NCBI GenBank assembly: GCA_963691815.1
Contig: OY829661.1
Coordinates: forward strand, 3,403,001 to 3,467,000
DNA length: 64,000 nt
Direction: 5' to 3'
From: Echiichthys vipera
Taxonomy: Eukaryota; Chordata; Actinopteri; Perciformes; Trachinidae
A program made the position numbers and the translations under genes. Below, piece by piece: positions 19,901-31,996 of this stretch. Below the pieces are notes generated by a model. The model was not told the origin of the DNA, ran no database searches, and saw only the letters and a list, made by a program, of their open reading frames with translations. Position 1 is the stretch's first letter, and every line of letters begins with the position of its first letter.

Positions 19901-22900
19901 AGAAGCCAAAAAGTGTGCTAAAGTACTCTCTAGGAGTCGAAACGTGTGCTAAAGTGCCCTCTTCCAAGCCTAAATGCGTGGTAAAGTATTCTCTAGGAGC
20001 CAAAACGTGTACTAAAGTGCCCTCTAGAAGCCAAAATATGTGCTAAAGTGTCCTCTAGGAGCCAAAATGTGTGCTAAAGTTTCCTCTAGAAGCCAAAATG
20101 CGTGGTAAAGTACTCTCTAGGAGCCAAAATGTGTGCTAAAGTGCCTTCTAGGAGCCAAAACATGTGCTAAAGTACTCTCTGGGAGCCAAAACGCGTGCTA
20201 AAGTGCCCTCTTCGAAGCCAAAATGCATGGTAAAGTACTCTCTAGGAGCCAAAACGTGTGCTAAAGTGAACTTTAGAAGCCAAAAAGTGTGCTAAAGTAC
20301 TCTCTAGGAGCCAAAACGTGTGCTAAAGTGCCCTCTTCAAAGCCAAAATACGTGGTAAAGTGCCCTCTAAGAGCAAAAACATGTGCTTAAGTCCCCTTTT
20401 TGAAGCCAAAATGCTTGGTAAAGTACTCTCTAGGAGCCAAAACGTGTGCTAAAGTGCCCTCTTTGAAGCCAAAATGCGTGCTTAAGTACTCTCCAGGATT
20501 CAAAACGTGTGCTAAAGTGCCCTCTAGAAGCCAAAACATGTGCTAAAGTGCCCTTTTTGAAGCCAAAATGCGTGGTAAAGTACTCTCTAGGAGCCATAAC
20601 GTGTGCTTGATTGCCCTCTTCGAAGCCAAAATGTGTGGTAAAGTACTCTCTAGAAGCCAAAGTGCTAGTGTCCTCTAGAAATCAAAAACCGAGTGCTTAA
20701 GTATTCTCTAGAAGCCAAAATGTGTGCTAAAGTACTCTCTAGGAGCCAAAACGTGTGCAAAAGTGTGCTCTAGGAGCCAAAACGAGTGCTAAAGTGCCCT
20801 CTAGAAGCCAAAATGTGTGCTAAAGTGTCCTCTAGGAGCCAAAATGTGTGCTAAAGTGTCCTCTAGAAGCCAAAATGCGTGGTAAAGTACTCTCTAGGAG
20901 CCAAAATGTGTGCTAAAGTGCCTTCTAGGAGCCAAAACATGTGCTAAAGTACTCCCTAGGAGCCAAAACGTGTGCTAAAGTGCCCTCTTCGAAGCCAAAA
21001 TGCGTGCTAAAGTACCCTCTAGAAGCCAAAACGTGTGCTAAAGTTCTCTCTAGAAGCCAAAACGTGTGCTAAAGTGTCCTCTGGAAGCCAAAATGCGTGG
21101 TTAAATACTCGCTAGGAGCCAAAACGTTCGCTAAATTGCCCTCTTTGAAGCCAAAAAGTGTGGTAAAGTACTCTCTAGGAGCCAAAACGTGTCCTATAGT
21201 GCCCTCTTCGATGCCAAAATACGTGGTAAAGTACTCTCTAGGAGCCAAAACGTGTGATAAAGTGCCCTCTAGGAGCCAAAACATGTGCTAAAGTACTCTC
21301 TAGGAGCCAAAACATGTGCTAAAGTGCCCTCTAGACGCCAAAAAGTGTACTAAAATACTCTCTAGGAGCCAAAATGCGTGCTAAAGTACTCTCTAGAAGC
21401 CAAAACGTGTGCTAAAGTGTCCTCTAGAAGCCAAAATGCATGGTTAAGTACTCGCTAGGAGCCGAAACGTTCGCTAAATTGACCTCTTTGAAGCCAAAAA
21501 GTGTGGTAAAGTACTCTCTAGGAGCCAAAACGTGTGCTAAAGTGAACTTTAGAAGCCAAAAAGTGTGCTAAAGTACTCTCTAGGAGCCAAAACGTGTGCT
21601 AAAGTGCCCACTTCGAAGCCAAAATGGGTGATTAAATACTCTATAGGAGCCAAAACATTCGCTAAACTGCCCTCTTCGAAGCCATAAGTGTGCTAAAGTA
21701 CTCTCTAGGAGCCAAAATGTGTGCTAAATTGCTCTCTTCAAAGCCAAAATGCATGGTTTAGTACTCTCTAGGAGCCAAAACGTGCGCTAAATTGACCTCT
21801 TCGAAGCCAACATGCGTGGTAAAGTACTCTCTAGAAGCCAAAACGTGTGCTAGTGTCCTCTAGAAATCAAAAAATGTGTGCTATGGTACTCTCTAGAAGC
21901 CAAAACATGTGCTAAAATGCCCTTTTTGAAGCCAAAATGCGTGGTAAAGTACTCTCTAGGAACCAAAACGTTCGCTAAATTGCCCTTTTCGAAGACATAA
22001 GTGTGCTAAAGTACTCTCTAGGAGCCGAAACGTGTGCTAAAGTTCCCTCTTTGAAGCCAAAATGCGTGCTTAAGTACTCTCTAGGAGCCAAAATGTGTGC
22101 TAAAGTGCCCTCTAGAAGCCAAAACATGTGCTAAAGTGCCATTTTTTAAGCCAAAATGCGTGGTAAAGTACTCTCTAGGAGCCATAACGTGTGCTAAATT
22201 GCCCTCTTCAAAGCCAAAATGTGTGGTAAAGTACTCTCTAGAAGCCAAAACGTGTTCTAGTGTCCTCTAGAAATCAAAAACCGAGTGCTAAAGTATTCTC
22301 TAGAAGCCAAAATGTGTGCTAAAGTACTCTCTAGGAGCCAAAACGTGTGCTAAAGTGTCCTCTAGGAACCAAAACGAGTGCTAAAGTGCCCTCTAGAAGC
22401 CAAAATGTGTGCTAAAGTGTCCTCTAGGAGCCAAAATGTGTGCTAAAGTTTCCTCTAGAAGCCAAAATGCGTGGTAAAGTACTCTCTAGGAGCCAAAACA
22501 TGTCCTAAGTTTCCCTCTTCAAAGCCAAAATGCGTGGTAAAGTGCCCTCTAGGAGCCAAAACATGTGCTAAAGTGCCCTTCTTGAAGCCAAAATGCGTGG
22601 TGAAGTAATCTCTAGGAGCCAAAACGTGCAATAAATTGCTCTCTTCGAAGCCAAAATGCGTGGTAAAGTACTCTCTAGAAGCCAAAACGTGTGCTAGTGA
22701 CCTCTAGAAATCAATAGACGTCTGCTACAGTACTCTCTAGAAGCTAAAATGTGTGCTAAAGTGTCTTTTAAGAGCCAAAACGTGTGCAAAAGTGTCCTCT
22801 AGGAGCCAAAACGTGTGCTAAAGTACTCTCTAGGAGCAAAACGTGTGCTAAAGTGTCCTCTGGGAGCCAAAGCGTGTGTTTAAGTGTCCTCTAGGAACCA

Positions 22901-23450
22901 AAACTTGTGCTAAAGTACTCTCTAGGAGCCAAAACATGTGCTAAAGTGCCCTCTAGAAGCCAAAAAGTGTGCTAAAGTACTCTCTAGGAGCCAAAACGTG
23001 TCCTATAGTGCCCTATTTGAAGCCAAAATACGTGGTAAAGTACTCTCTAGGAGCCAAAACATGTGCTAAAGTGCCTTCTAGGAGCCAAAACATGTGCTAA
23101 AGTACTCTCTAGGAGCCAAAACATGTTATAAAGTGCCCTCTAGAAGCCAAAAAGTGTGCTAAAGTACTCTCTAGGAGTCGAAACGTGTGCTAAAGTGCCC
23201 TCTTCCAAGCCTAAATGCGTGGTAAAGTATTCTCTAGGAGCCAAAACGTGTACTAAAGTGCCCTCTAGAAGCCAAAATATGTGCTAAAGTGTCCTCTAGG
23301 AGCCAAAATGTGTGCTAAAGTTTCCTCTAGAAGCCAAAATGCGTGGTAAAGTACTCTCTAGGAGCCAAAATGTGTGCTAAAGTGCCTTCTAGGAGCCAAA
23401 ACATGTGCTAAAGTACTCTCTGGGAGCCAAAACGCGTGCTAAAGTGCCCT
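17000..23450. repeat. about 3.2-kb higher-order repeat, two full copies
   Basis: Copy 1 is about 17000-20210, copy 2 about 20210-23450. The offset is 3,210 bp at first, 3,428 bp from about 17,660 on (copy 2 gains about 218 bp, seven monomers), and 3,241 bp from about 19,250 on (copy 2 loses about 187 bp, six monomers). Between these points the copies are nearly identical, including rare variants such as ATACTCGCTAGG and CTCCAGGATTC. Parts of the same unit recur in 23.4-28.6 kb. Confidence 0.85.
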
Positions 23451-26400
23451 CTTCGAAGCCAAAATGAGTGCTAAAGTACTCTCTAGGAGCCAAAACATGT
23501 GCTAAAGTGTCCTCTAGAAGCCAAAAAATGTGCTAAAGTACTCTCTAGGAATAAAAAAAAACATGTCCTAAGTTGACCTCTTCAAAGCCAAAATGCGTGG
23601 TAAAGTGCCCTCTAGGAGCCAAAACATGTGCTAAAGTGCCCTTCTTGAAGCCAAAATGCGTGGTGAAGTAATCTCTAGGAGCCAAAACGTGTTCTAGTGT
23701 CCTCTAGAAATCAAAAACCGAGTGCTAAAGTATTCTCTAGAAGCCAAAATGTGTGCTAAAGTACTCTCTAGGAGCCAAAACGTGTGCTAAAGTGTCCTCT
23801 AGGAACCAAAACGAGTGCTAAAGTGCCCTCTAGAAGCCAAAATGTGTGCTAAAGTGTCCTCTAGGAGCCAAAATGTGTGCTAAAGTTTCCTCTAGAAGCC
23901 AAAATGCGTGGTAAAGTACTCTCTAGGAGCCAAAATGTGTGCTAAAGTGCCTTCTAGGAGCCAAAACATGTGCTAAAGTACTCTCTGGGAGCCAAAACGC
24001 GTGCTAAAGTGCCCTCTTCGAAGCCAAAATGAGTGCTAAAGTACTCTCTATGAGCCAAAACATGTGCTAAAGTGTCCTCTAGAAGTCAAAAAGTGTGCTA
24101 AAGTACTCTCTAGGAGCCAAAACATGTCCTAAGTTTCCCTCTTCAAAGCCAAAATGCGTGGTAAAGTGCCCTCTAGGAGCCAAAACATGTGCTAAAGTGC
24201 CCTTTTTGAAGCCAAAATGCGTGGTAAAGTACTCTCTAGGAACCAAAACGTTCGCTAAATTGCCCTTTTCGAAGACATAAGTGTTCTAAAGTACTCTCTA
24301 GGAGCCGAAACGTGTGCTAAAGTTCCCTCTTTGAAGCCAAAATGCGTGCTTAAGTACTCTCTAGGAGCCAAAATGTGTGCTAAAGTGCCCTCTAGAAGCC
24401 AAAACATGTGCTAAAGTGCCATTTTTTAAGCCAAAATGCGTGGTAAAGTACTCTCTAGGAGCCATAACGTGTGCTAAATTGCCCTCTTCGAAGCCAAAAT
24501 GTGTGGTAAAGTACTCTCTAGAAGCCAAAACGTGTTCTAGTGTCCTCTAGAAATCAAAAACCGAGTGCTAAAGTATTCTCTTGAAGCCAAAATGTGTGCT
24601 AAAGTACTCTCTAGGAGCCAAAACGTGTGCTAAAGTGTCCTCTAGGAACCAAAACGAGTGCTAAAGTGCCCTCTAGAAGCCAAAATGTGTGCTAAAGTGT
24701 CCTCTAGGAGCCAAAATGTGTGCTAAAGTTTCCTCTAGAAGCCAAAATGCGTGGTAAAGTACTCTCTAGGAGCCAAAATGTGTGCTAAAGTGCCCTCTAG
24801 GAGCCAAAACATGTGCTAAAGTGCCCTTCTTGAAGCCAAAATGCGTGGTGAAGTAATCTCTAGGAGCCAAAACGTGCAATAAATTGCTCTCTTCGAAGCC
24901 AAAATGCGTGGTAAAGTACTCTCTAGAAGCCAAAACGTGTGCTAGTGACCTCTAGAAATCAATAAACGTCTGCTACAGTACTCTCTAGAAGCTAAAATGT
25001 GTGCTAAAGTGTCCTTTAAGAGTCAAAACGTGTGCAAAAGTGTCCTCTAGGAGCCAAAACGTGTGCTAAAGTACTCTCTAGGAGCAAAACGTGTGCTAAA
25101 GTGTCCTCTGGGAGCCAAAGCGTGTGTTTAAGTGTCCTCTAGGAATCAAAACTTGTGCTAAAGTACTCTCTAGGAGCCAAAACATGTGCTAAAGTGCCCT
25201 CTAGAAGCCAAAAAGTGTGCTAAAGTACTCTCTAGGAGCCAAAACTTGTCCTATAGTGCCCTATTCGAAGCCAAAATACGTGGTAAAGTACTCTCTAGGA
25301 GCCAAAACATGTGCTAAAGTGCCTTCTAGGAGCCAAAACATGTGCTAAAGTACTCTCTAGGAGCCAAAACATGTTATAAAGTGCCCTCTAGAAGCCAAAA
25401 AGTGTGCTAAAGTACTCTCTAGGAGTCGAAACGTGTGCTAAAGTGCCCTCTTCCAAGCCTAAATGCGTGGTAAAGTATTCTCTAGGAGCCAAAACGTGTA
25501 CTATAGTGCCCTCTAGAAGCCAAAATATGTGCTAAAGTGTCCTCTAGGAGCCAAAATGTGTGCTAAAGTTTCCTCTAGAAGCCAAAATGCGTGGTAAAGT
25601 ACTCTCTAGGAGCCAAAATGTGTGCTAAAGTGCCTTCTAGGAGCCAAAACATGTGCTAAAGTACTCTCTGGGAGCCAAAACGCGTGCTAAAGTGCCCTCT
25701 TCGAAGCCAAAATGAGTGCTAAAGTACTCTCTAGGAGCCAAAACATGTGCTAAAGTGTCCTCTAGAAGCCAAAAAATGTGCTAAAGTACTCTCTAGGAAT
25801 AAAAAAAAACATGTCCTAAGTTGACCTCTTCAAAGCCAAAATGCGTGGTAAAGTGCCCTCTAGGAGCCAAAACATGTGCTAAAGTGCCCTTCTTGAAGCC
25901 AAAATGCGTGGTGAAGTAATCTCTAGGAGCCAAAACGTGCGATAAATTGCTCTCTTCGAAGCCAAAATGCGTGGTAAAGTACTCTCTAGAAGCCAAAACG
26001 TGTGCTAGTGACCTCTAGAAATCAATAAACGTCTGCTACAGTACTCTCTAGAAGCTAAAATGTGTGCTAAAGTGTCTTTTAAGAGCCAAAACGTGTGCAA
26101 AAGTGGCCTCTAGGAGCCAAAACGTGTGCTAAAGTACTCTCTAGGAGCAAAACGTGTGCTAAAGTGTCCTCTGGGAGCCAAAGCGTGTGTTTAAGTGTCC
26201 TCTAGGAATCAAAACTTGTGCTAAAGTACTCTCTAGGAGCCAAAACATGTGCTAAAGTGCCCTCTAGAAGCCAAAAAGTGTGCTAAAGTACTCTCTAGGA
26301 GCCAAAACGTGTCCTATAGTGCCCTATTCGAAGCCAAAATACCTGGTAAAGTACTCTCTAGGAGCCAAAACATGTGCTAAAGTGCCTTCTAGGAGCCAAA

Positions 26401-28237
26401 ACATGTGCTAAAGTACTCTCTAGGAGCCAAAACATGTTATAAAGTGCCCTCTAGAAGCCAAAAAGTGTGCTAAAGTACTCTCTAGGAGCCGAAACGTGTG
26501 CTAAAGTGGCCTCTTCGAAGCCTAAATGCGTGGTAAAGTATTCTCTAGGAGCCAAAACGTGTACTAAAGTGCCCTCTAGAAGCCAAAAAGTGTGCTAAAG
26601 TACTCTCCAGGAGCCAAAACGTGTGCTAAAGTGCCCTCTTCAAAGCCAAAATGCGTGGTAAAGTACTCTCTAGGAGCCAAAACGTGTGCTAAAGTGAACT
26701 TTAGAAGCCAAAAAGTGTGCTAATTACTCTCTAGGAGCCAAAACGTGTGCTAAAGTGCCCTCTTTAAAGCCAAAATGCATGGTAAAGTGCTCTCTAGGAG
26801 CCAAAACATGTGCTAAAGTCCCCTTTTTGAAGCCAAAATGCGTGGTTAAGTATTCTCTAGGATCCAACACTTGCGATAAATTGCCCTCTTCGAAGCCAAA
26901 ATGCGTGGTTAAATACTCTATAGGAGCCAAAACGTTCGCTAAACTGCCCTCTTCGAAGCCATAAGTGTGCTAAAGTACTCTCTAGGAGCCAAAATGTGTG
27001 CTAAATTGCTCTCTTTAAAGCCAAAATGCATGGTTTAGTACTCTCTATGAGCCAAAACGTGCGCTAAATTGCCCTCTTCGAAGCCAACATGCGTGGTAAA
27101 GTACTCTCTAGAAGCCAAAACGTGTGCTAGTGTCCTCTAGGAAAACAAAAAATGTGTGCTAAAGTACTCTCTAGAAGCCAAAACATGTGCTAAAATGCCC
27201 TTTTTGAAGCCAAAATGCGTGCTTAAGTACTCTCTAGGAGCCAAAACGTCCGCTAAATTGCCCTTTTCGAAGACATAAGTGTTCTAAAGTACTCTCTAGG
27301 AGCCAAAACGTGTGCTAAAGTGCCCTCTTTGAAGCCAAAATGCATGCTTAAGTACTCTCTAGGAGCCAAAATGTGTGCTTAAGTGCCCTCTAGAAGCCAA
27401 AACATGTGCTAAAGTGCCATTTTTTAAGCCAAAATGCGTGGTAAAGTACTCTGTAGGAGCCGAAACGTGTGCTAAAGTGCCCTCTTCGAAGCCTAAATGC
27501 GCTAAAGTGCTTTCTAGGAGCCAAAACATGTGCTAAAGTACTCTCTAGGAGCCAAAACATGTTATAAAGTGCCCTCTAGAAGCCAAAAAGTGTGCTAAAG
27601 TACTCTCTAGGAGCCGAAACTTGTGCTAAAGTGCCCTCTTCGAAGCCTAAATGCGTGGTAAAGTATTCTCTAGGAGCCAAAACGTGTACTAAAGTGCCCT
27701 CTAGAAGCCAAAAAGTGTGCTAAAGTACTCTCCAGGAGCCAAAACGTGTGCTAAAGTGCCCTCTTCAAAGCCAAAATGCGTGGTAAAGTACTCTCTAGGA
27801 GCCAAAACGTGTGCTAAAGTGCCCTCTTTAAAGCCAAAATGCATGGTAAAGTGCCCTCTAGGAGCCAAAACATGTGCTAAAGTCCCCTTTTTGAAGCCAA
27901 AATGCGTGGTTAAGTATTCTCTAGGATCCAACACTTGCGATAAATTGCCCACTTCGAAGCCAAAATGGGTGGTTAAATACTCTATAGGAGCCAAAACGTT
28001 CGCTAAACTGCCCTCTTCGAAGCCATAAGTGTGCTAAAGTACTCTCTAGGAGCCAAAATGTGTGATAAATTGCTCTCTTCAAAGCCAAAATGCATGGTTT
28101 AGTACTCTCTAGGAGCCAAAACGTGCGCTAAATTGCCCTCTTCGAAGCCAACATGCGTGGTAAAGTACTATCTAGAAGCCAAAACGTGTGCTAGTGTCCT
28201 CTAGGAAAACAAAAAATGTGTGCTAAAGTACTCTCTA
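23450..28237. repeat. rearranged partial copies of the 3.2-kb unit
   Basis: A marker monomer with an A-run, GGAATAAAAAAAAACATG, occurs at 23548 and 25796, 2,248 bp apart. Flanking blocks match pieces of the 3.2-kb unit in shuffled order. Confidence 0.7.
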
Positions 28238-30754
28238 GAAGCCAAAACATGTGCTAAAATGCCCTTTTTGAAGCCAAAATGCGTGCTAAAGTACTCTCTA
28301 GGAGCCAAAACGTTCGCTAAATTGCCCTTTTCGAAGACATAAGTGTGCGAAAGTACTCTCTAGGAGCCAAAACGTGTGCTAAAGTGCCCTCTTTGAAGCC
28401 AAAATGCGTGCTTAAGTACTCTCTAGGAGCCAAAATGTGTGCTAAAGTGCCCTCTAGAAGCCAAAACATGTGCTAAAGTGCCATTTTTTAAGCCAAAATG
28501 TGTGGTAAAGTACTCTGTAGGAGCCATAACATGTGCTAAATTGCCCTCTTCGAAGCCAAAATGTGTGGTAAAGTACTCTCTAGAAGCCAAAACGTGTGCT
28601 AGTGTCCTTTAGAAATCAAAAACCGAGTGCTAAAGTATTCTCTAGAAGCCAAAATGTGTGCTAAAGTACTCTCTAGGAGCCAAAACGTGTGCTAAAGTGT
28701 CCTCTAGGAACCAAAACGAGTGCTAAAGTTCTCTAGAAGCTAAAATGTGTGCTAAAGTGTCTTTTAGGAGCAAAAACGTGTGCAAAAGTGTCCTCTAGGA
28801 GCCAAAACGTGTGCCAAAGTACTCTCTAGGAGCAAAACGTGTGCTAAAGTGTCCTCTGGGAGCCAAAGCGTGTGTTTAAGTGTTCTCTAGGAACCAAAAC
28901 TTGTGCTAAAGTGCTCTCTAGGAGCCAAAACATGTGCTAAAGTGCCCTCTAGAAGCCAAAAAGTGTGGTAAAGTACTCTCTGGGAGCCAAAACGTGTCGT
29001 ATAGTGCCCTCTTCGAAGCCAAAATATGTGGTAAAGTACTCTCTAGGAGCCAAAACATGTGCTAAAGTACTCTCTAGAAGCCAAAACATGTGCTAAAATG
29101 CCCTTTTTGAAGCCAAAATGCGTGCTAAAGTACTCTCTAGGAGCCAAAACGTTCGCTAAATTGCCCTTTTCGAAGACATAAGTGTGCGAAAGTACTCTCT
29201 AGGAGCCAAAACGTGCGCTAAAGTGCCCTCTTTGAAGCCAAAATGCGTGCTGAAGTACTCTCTAGGAGCCAAAATGTGTGCTAAAGTGCCCTCTAGAAGC
29301 CAAAACATGTGCTAAAGTGCCATTTTTTAAGCCAAAATGCGTGGTAAGGTACTCTGTAGGAGCCATAACATGTGCTAAATTGCCCTCTTCGAAGCCAAAA
29401 TGTGTGGTAAAGTACTCTCTAGAAGCCAAAACCTGTGCTAGTGTCCTTTAGAAATCAAAAACCGAGTGCTAAAGTATTCTCTAGAAGCCAAAATGTGTGC
29501 TAAAGTACTCTCTAGGAGCCAAAACGTGTGCTAAAGTGTCCTCTAGGAACCAAAACGAGTGCTAAAGTTCTCTAGAAGCTAAAATGTGTGCTAAAGTGTC
29601 TTTTAGGAGCAAAAACGTATGCAAAAGTGTCCTCTAGGAGCCAAAACGTGTGCCAAAGTACTCTCTAGGAGCAAAACGTGTGCTAAAGTGTCCTCTGGGA
29701 GCCAAAGCGTGTGTTTAAGTGATCTCTAGGAACCAAAACTTGTGCTAAAGTGCTCTCTAGGAGCCAAAACATGTGCTAAAGTGCCCTCTAGAAGCCAAAA
29801 AGTGTGCTAAAGTACTCTCTAGGAGCCAAAACGTGTCCTATAGTGCCCTCTTCGAAGCCAAAATATGTGGTAAAGTACTCTCTAGGAGCCAAAACATGTG
29901 CTAAAGTACTCTCTAGAAGCCAAAACATGTGCTAAAATGCCCTTTTTGAAGCCAAAATGCGTGCTAAAGTACTCTCTAGGAGCCAAAACGTTCGCTAAAT
30001 TGCCCTTTTCGAAGACATAAGTGTGCGAAAGTACTCTCTAGGAGCCAAAACGTGTGCTAAAGTGCCCTCTTTGAAGCCAAAATGCGTGCTTAAGTACTCT
30101 CTAGGAGCCAAAATGTGTGCTAAAGTGCCCTCTAGAAGCCAAAACATGTGCTAAAGTGCCATTTTTTAAGCCAAAATGCGTCGTAAAGTACTCTGTAGGA
30201 GCCATAACATGTGCTAAATTGCCCTCTTCGAAGCCAAAATGTGTGGTAAAGTACTCTCTAGAAGCCAAAACGTGTGCTAGTGTCCTTTAGAAATCAAAAA
30301 CCGAGTGCTAAAGTATTCTCTAGAAGCCAAAATGTGTGCTAAAGTACTCTCTAGGAGCCAAAACGTGTGCTAAAGTGTCCTCTAGGAACCAAAACGAGTG
30401 CTAAAGTTCTCTAGAAGCTAAAATGTGTGCTAAAGTGTCTTTTAGGAGCAAAAACGTATGCAAAAGTGTCCTCTAGGAGCCAAAACGTGTGCCAAAGTAC
30501 TCTCTAGGAGCAAAACGTGTGCTAAAGTGTCCTCTGGGAGCCAAAGCGTGTGTTTAAGTGTTCTCTAGGAACCAAAACTTGTGCTAAAGTGCTCTCTAGG
30601 AGCCAAAACATGTGCTAAAGTGCCCTCTAGAAGCCAAAAAGTGTGCTAAAGTACTCTCTAGGAGCCAAAACGTGTCCTATAGTGCCCTCTTCGAAGCCAA
30701 AATATGTGGTAAAGTACTCTCTAGGAGCCAAAACATGTGCTAAAGTACTCTCTA
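28238..30754. repeat. 839-bp higher-order repeat, three tandem copies
   Basis: Copies at 28238-29076, 29077-29915 and 29916-30754. The marker GAAGACATAAGTGTGCGAAA occurs at 28333, 29172 and 30011, exactly 839 bp apart each time. Each copy is about 27 monomers. Copies differ by only scattered bases. Confidence 0.93.
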
Positions 30755-31935
30755 GGAGCCAAAACATGTGCTAAAGTGACCTCTAGTAGCCAAAAAGTGT
30801 GCTAAAGTACTCTCTAGGAGCCGAAACGTGTGCTAAAGTGTCCTCTTCGAAGCCTAAATGCGTGGTAAAGTATTCTCTAGGAGCCAAAACGTGTACTAAA
30901 GTGCCCTCTAGAAGCCAAAAAGTGTGCTAAAGTACTCTCTAGGAGCCAAAATGTGTGCTAATGTGCCCTGTTCAAAGCCAAAATGCGTGGTAAAGTACTC
31001 TCTAGGAGCCAAAACGTGTGCTAAAGTGAACTTTAGAAGCCAAAAAGTGTGCTAAAGTACTCTCTAGGAGCCAAAACGTGTGCTAAAGTGCCCTCTTCAA
31101 AGCCAAAATGCGTGGTAAAGTGCCCTCTAGGAGCCAAAACATGTGCTAAAGTCCCCTTTTTGAAGCCAAAATGCGTGGTTAAGTACTCTCTAGGATCCAA
31201 AACTTGAGATAAATTGCCCTCTTCGAAGCCATAAGTGTGCTAAAGTACTCTCTAGGAGCCAAAATGTGTGCTAAATTGCTCTCTTCAAAGCCAAAATGCA
31301 TCGTTTAGTACTCTCTAGGAGCCAGAACGTGCGCTAAATTGCCCTCTTCGAAGCCAAAATGCGTGGTAAAGTACTCTCTAGAAGCCAAAACGTGTGCTAG
31401 TGTCCTCTAGAAATCAAAAAATTTGAGCTAAAGTACTCTCTATAAGCCAAAACGTGTGCTAGTGTCCTCTAGAAGTCAAACCGAGTGCTAAAGTGCCCTC
31501 TAGAAGCCAAAACATGTGCTAAAATGCCCTTTTTGAAGCCAAAATGCGTGGTAAAGTACTCTCTAGGAGCCACAAGGTGCGCTAAATTGCCCTCTTCGAA
31601 GCAAAAATGTGTGCTAAAGTACTCTCTAGGAGCCAAAACGTGTGCAAAAGTGTTCTTTAGGAGCCAAAACATGTGCTAAAGTGCCCTTTTTGAAGCCAAA
31701 ATGCGTGGGAAAGTAGTCTCTAGGAGCCAAAACGTGCGCTAAATTGCCCTCTTCGAAGCCAAAATGCGTGGTAAAGTACTCTCTAGAAGCCAAACGGTGT
31801 GCTCGTGACCTCTAGAAATCAAAAAACGTGTGCTAAAGTACTCTCTAGAAGGAAAAATGTGTTTTAAAGTGTCTTTTAGGAGCCAAAACGTGTAAAAAAG
31901 TGTCCTCTAGGAGCCAAAACGTGTGCTAACGTACT

Positions 31936-31996
31936 TTCTCCTCTCCCCCCGACTCCCCCCCCCACCCTCCTTCCGCTCTCCTCACCCATTCAGCAG
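31936..31996. other. C-rich non-satellite interruption of the array
   Basis: About 60 bp of pyrimidine-rich sequence (runs of six to ten C, then CCTCCTTCCGCTCTCCTCAC) replaces the monomers. The array resumes at AGCAAAACATGTCC. It is the only stretch of unrelated sequence I found between 15.3 and 64 kb. Confidence 0.85.
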
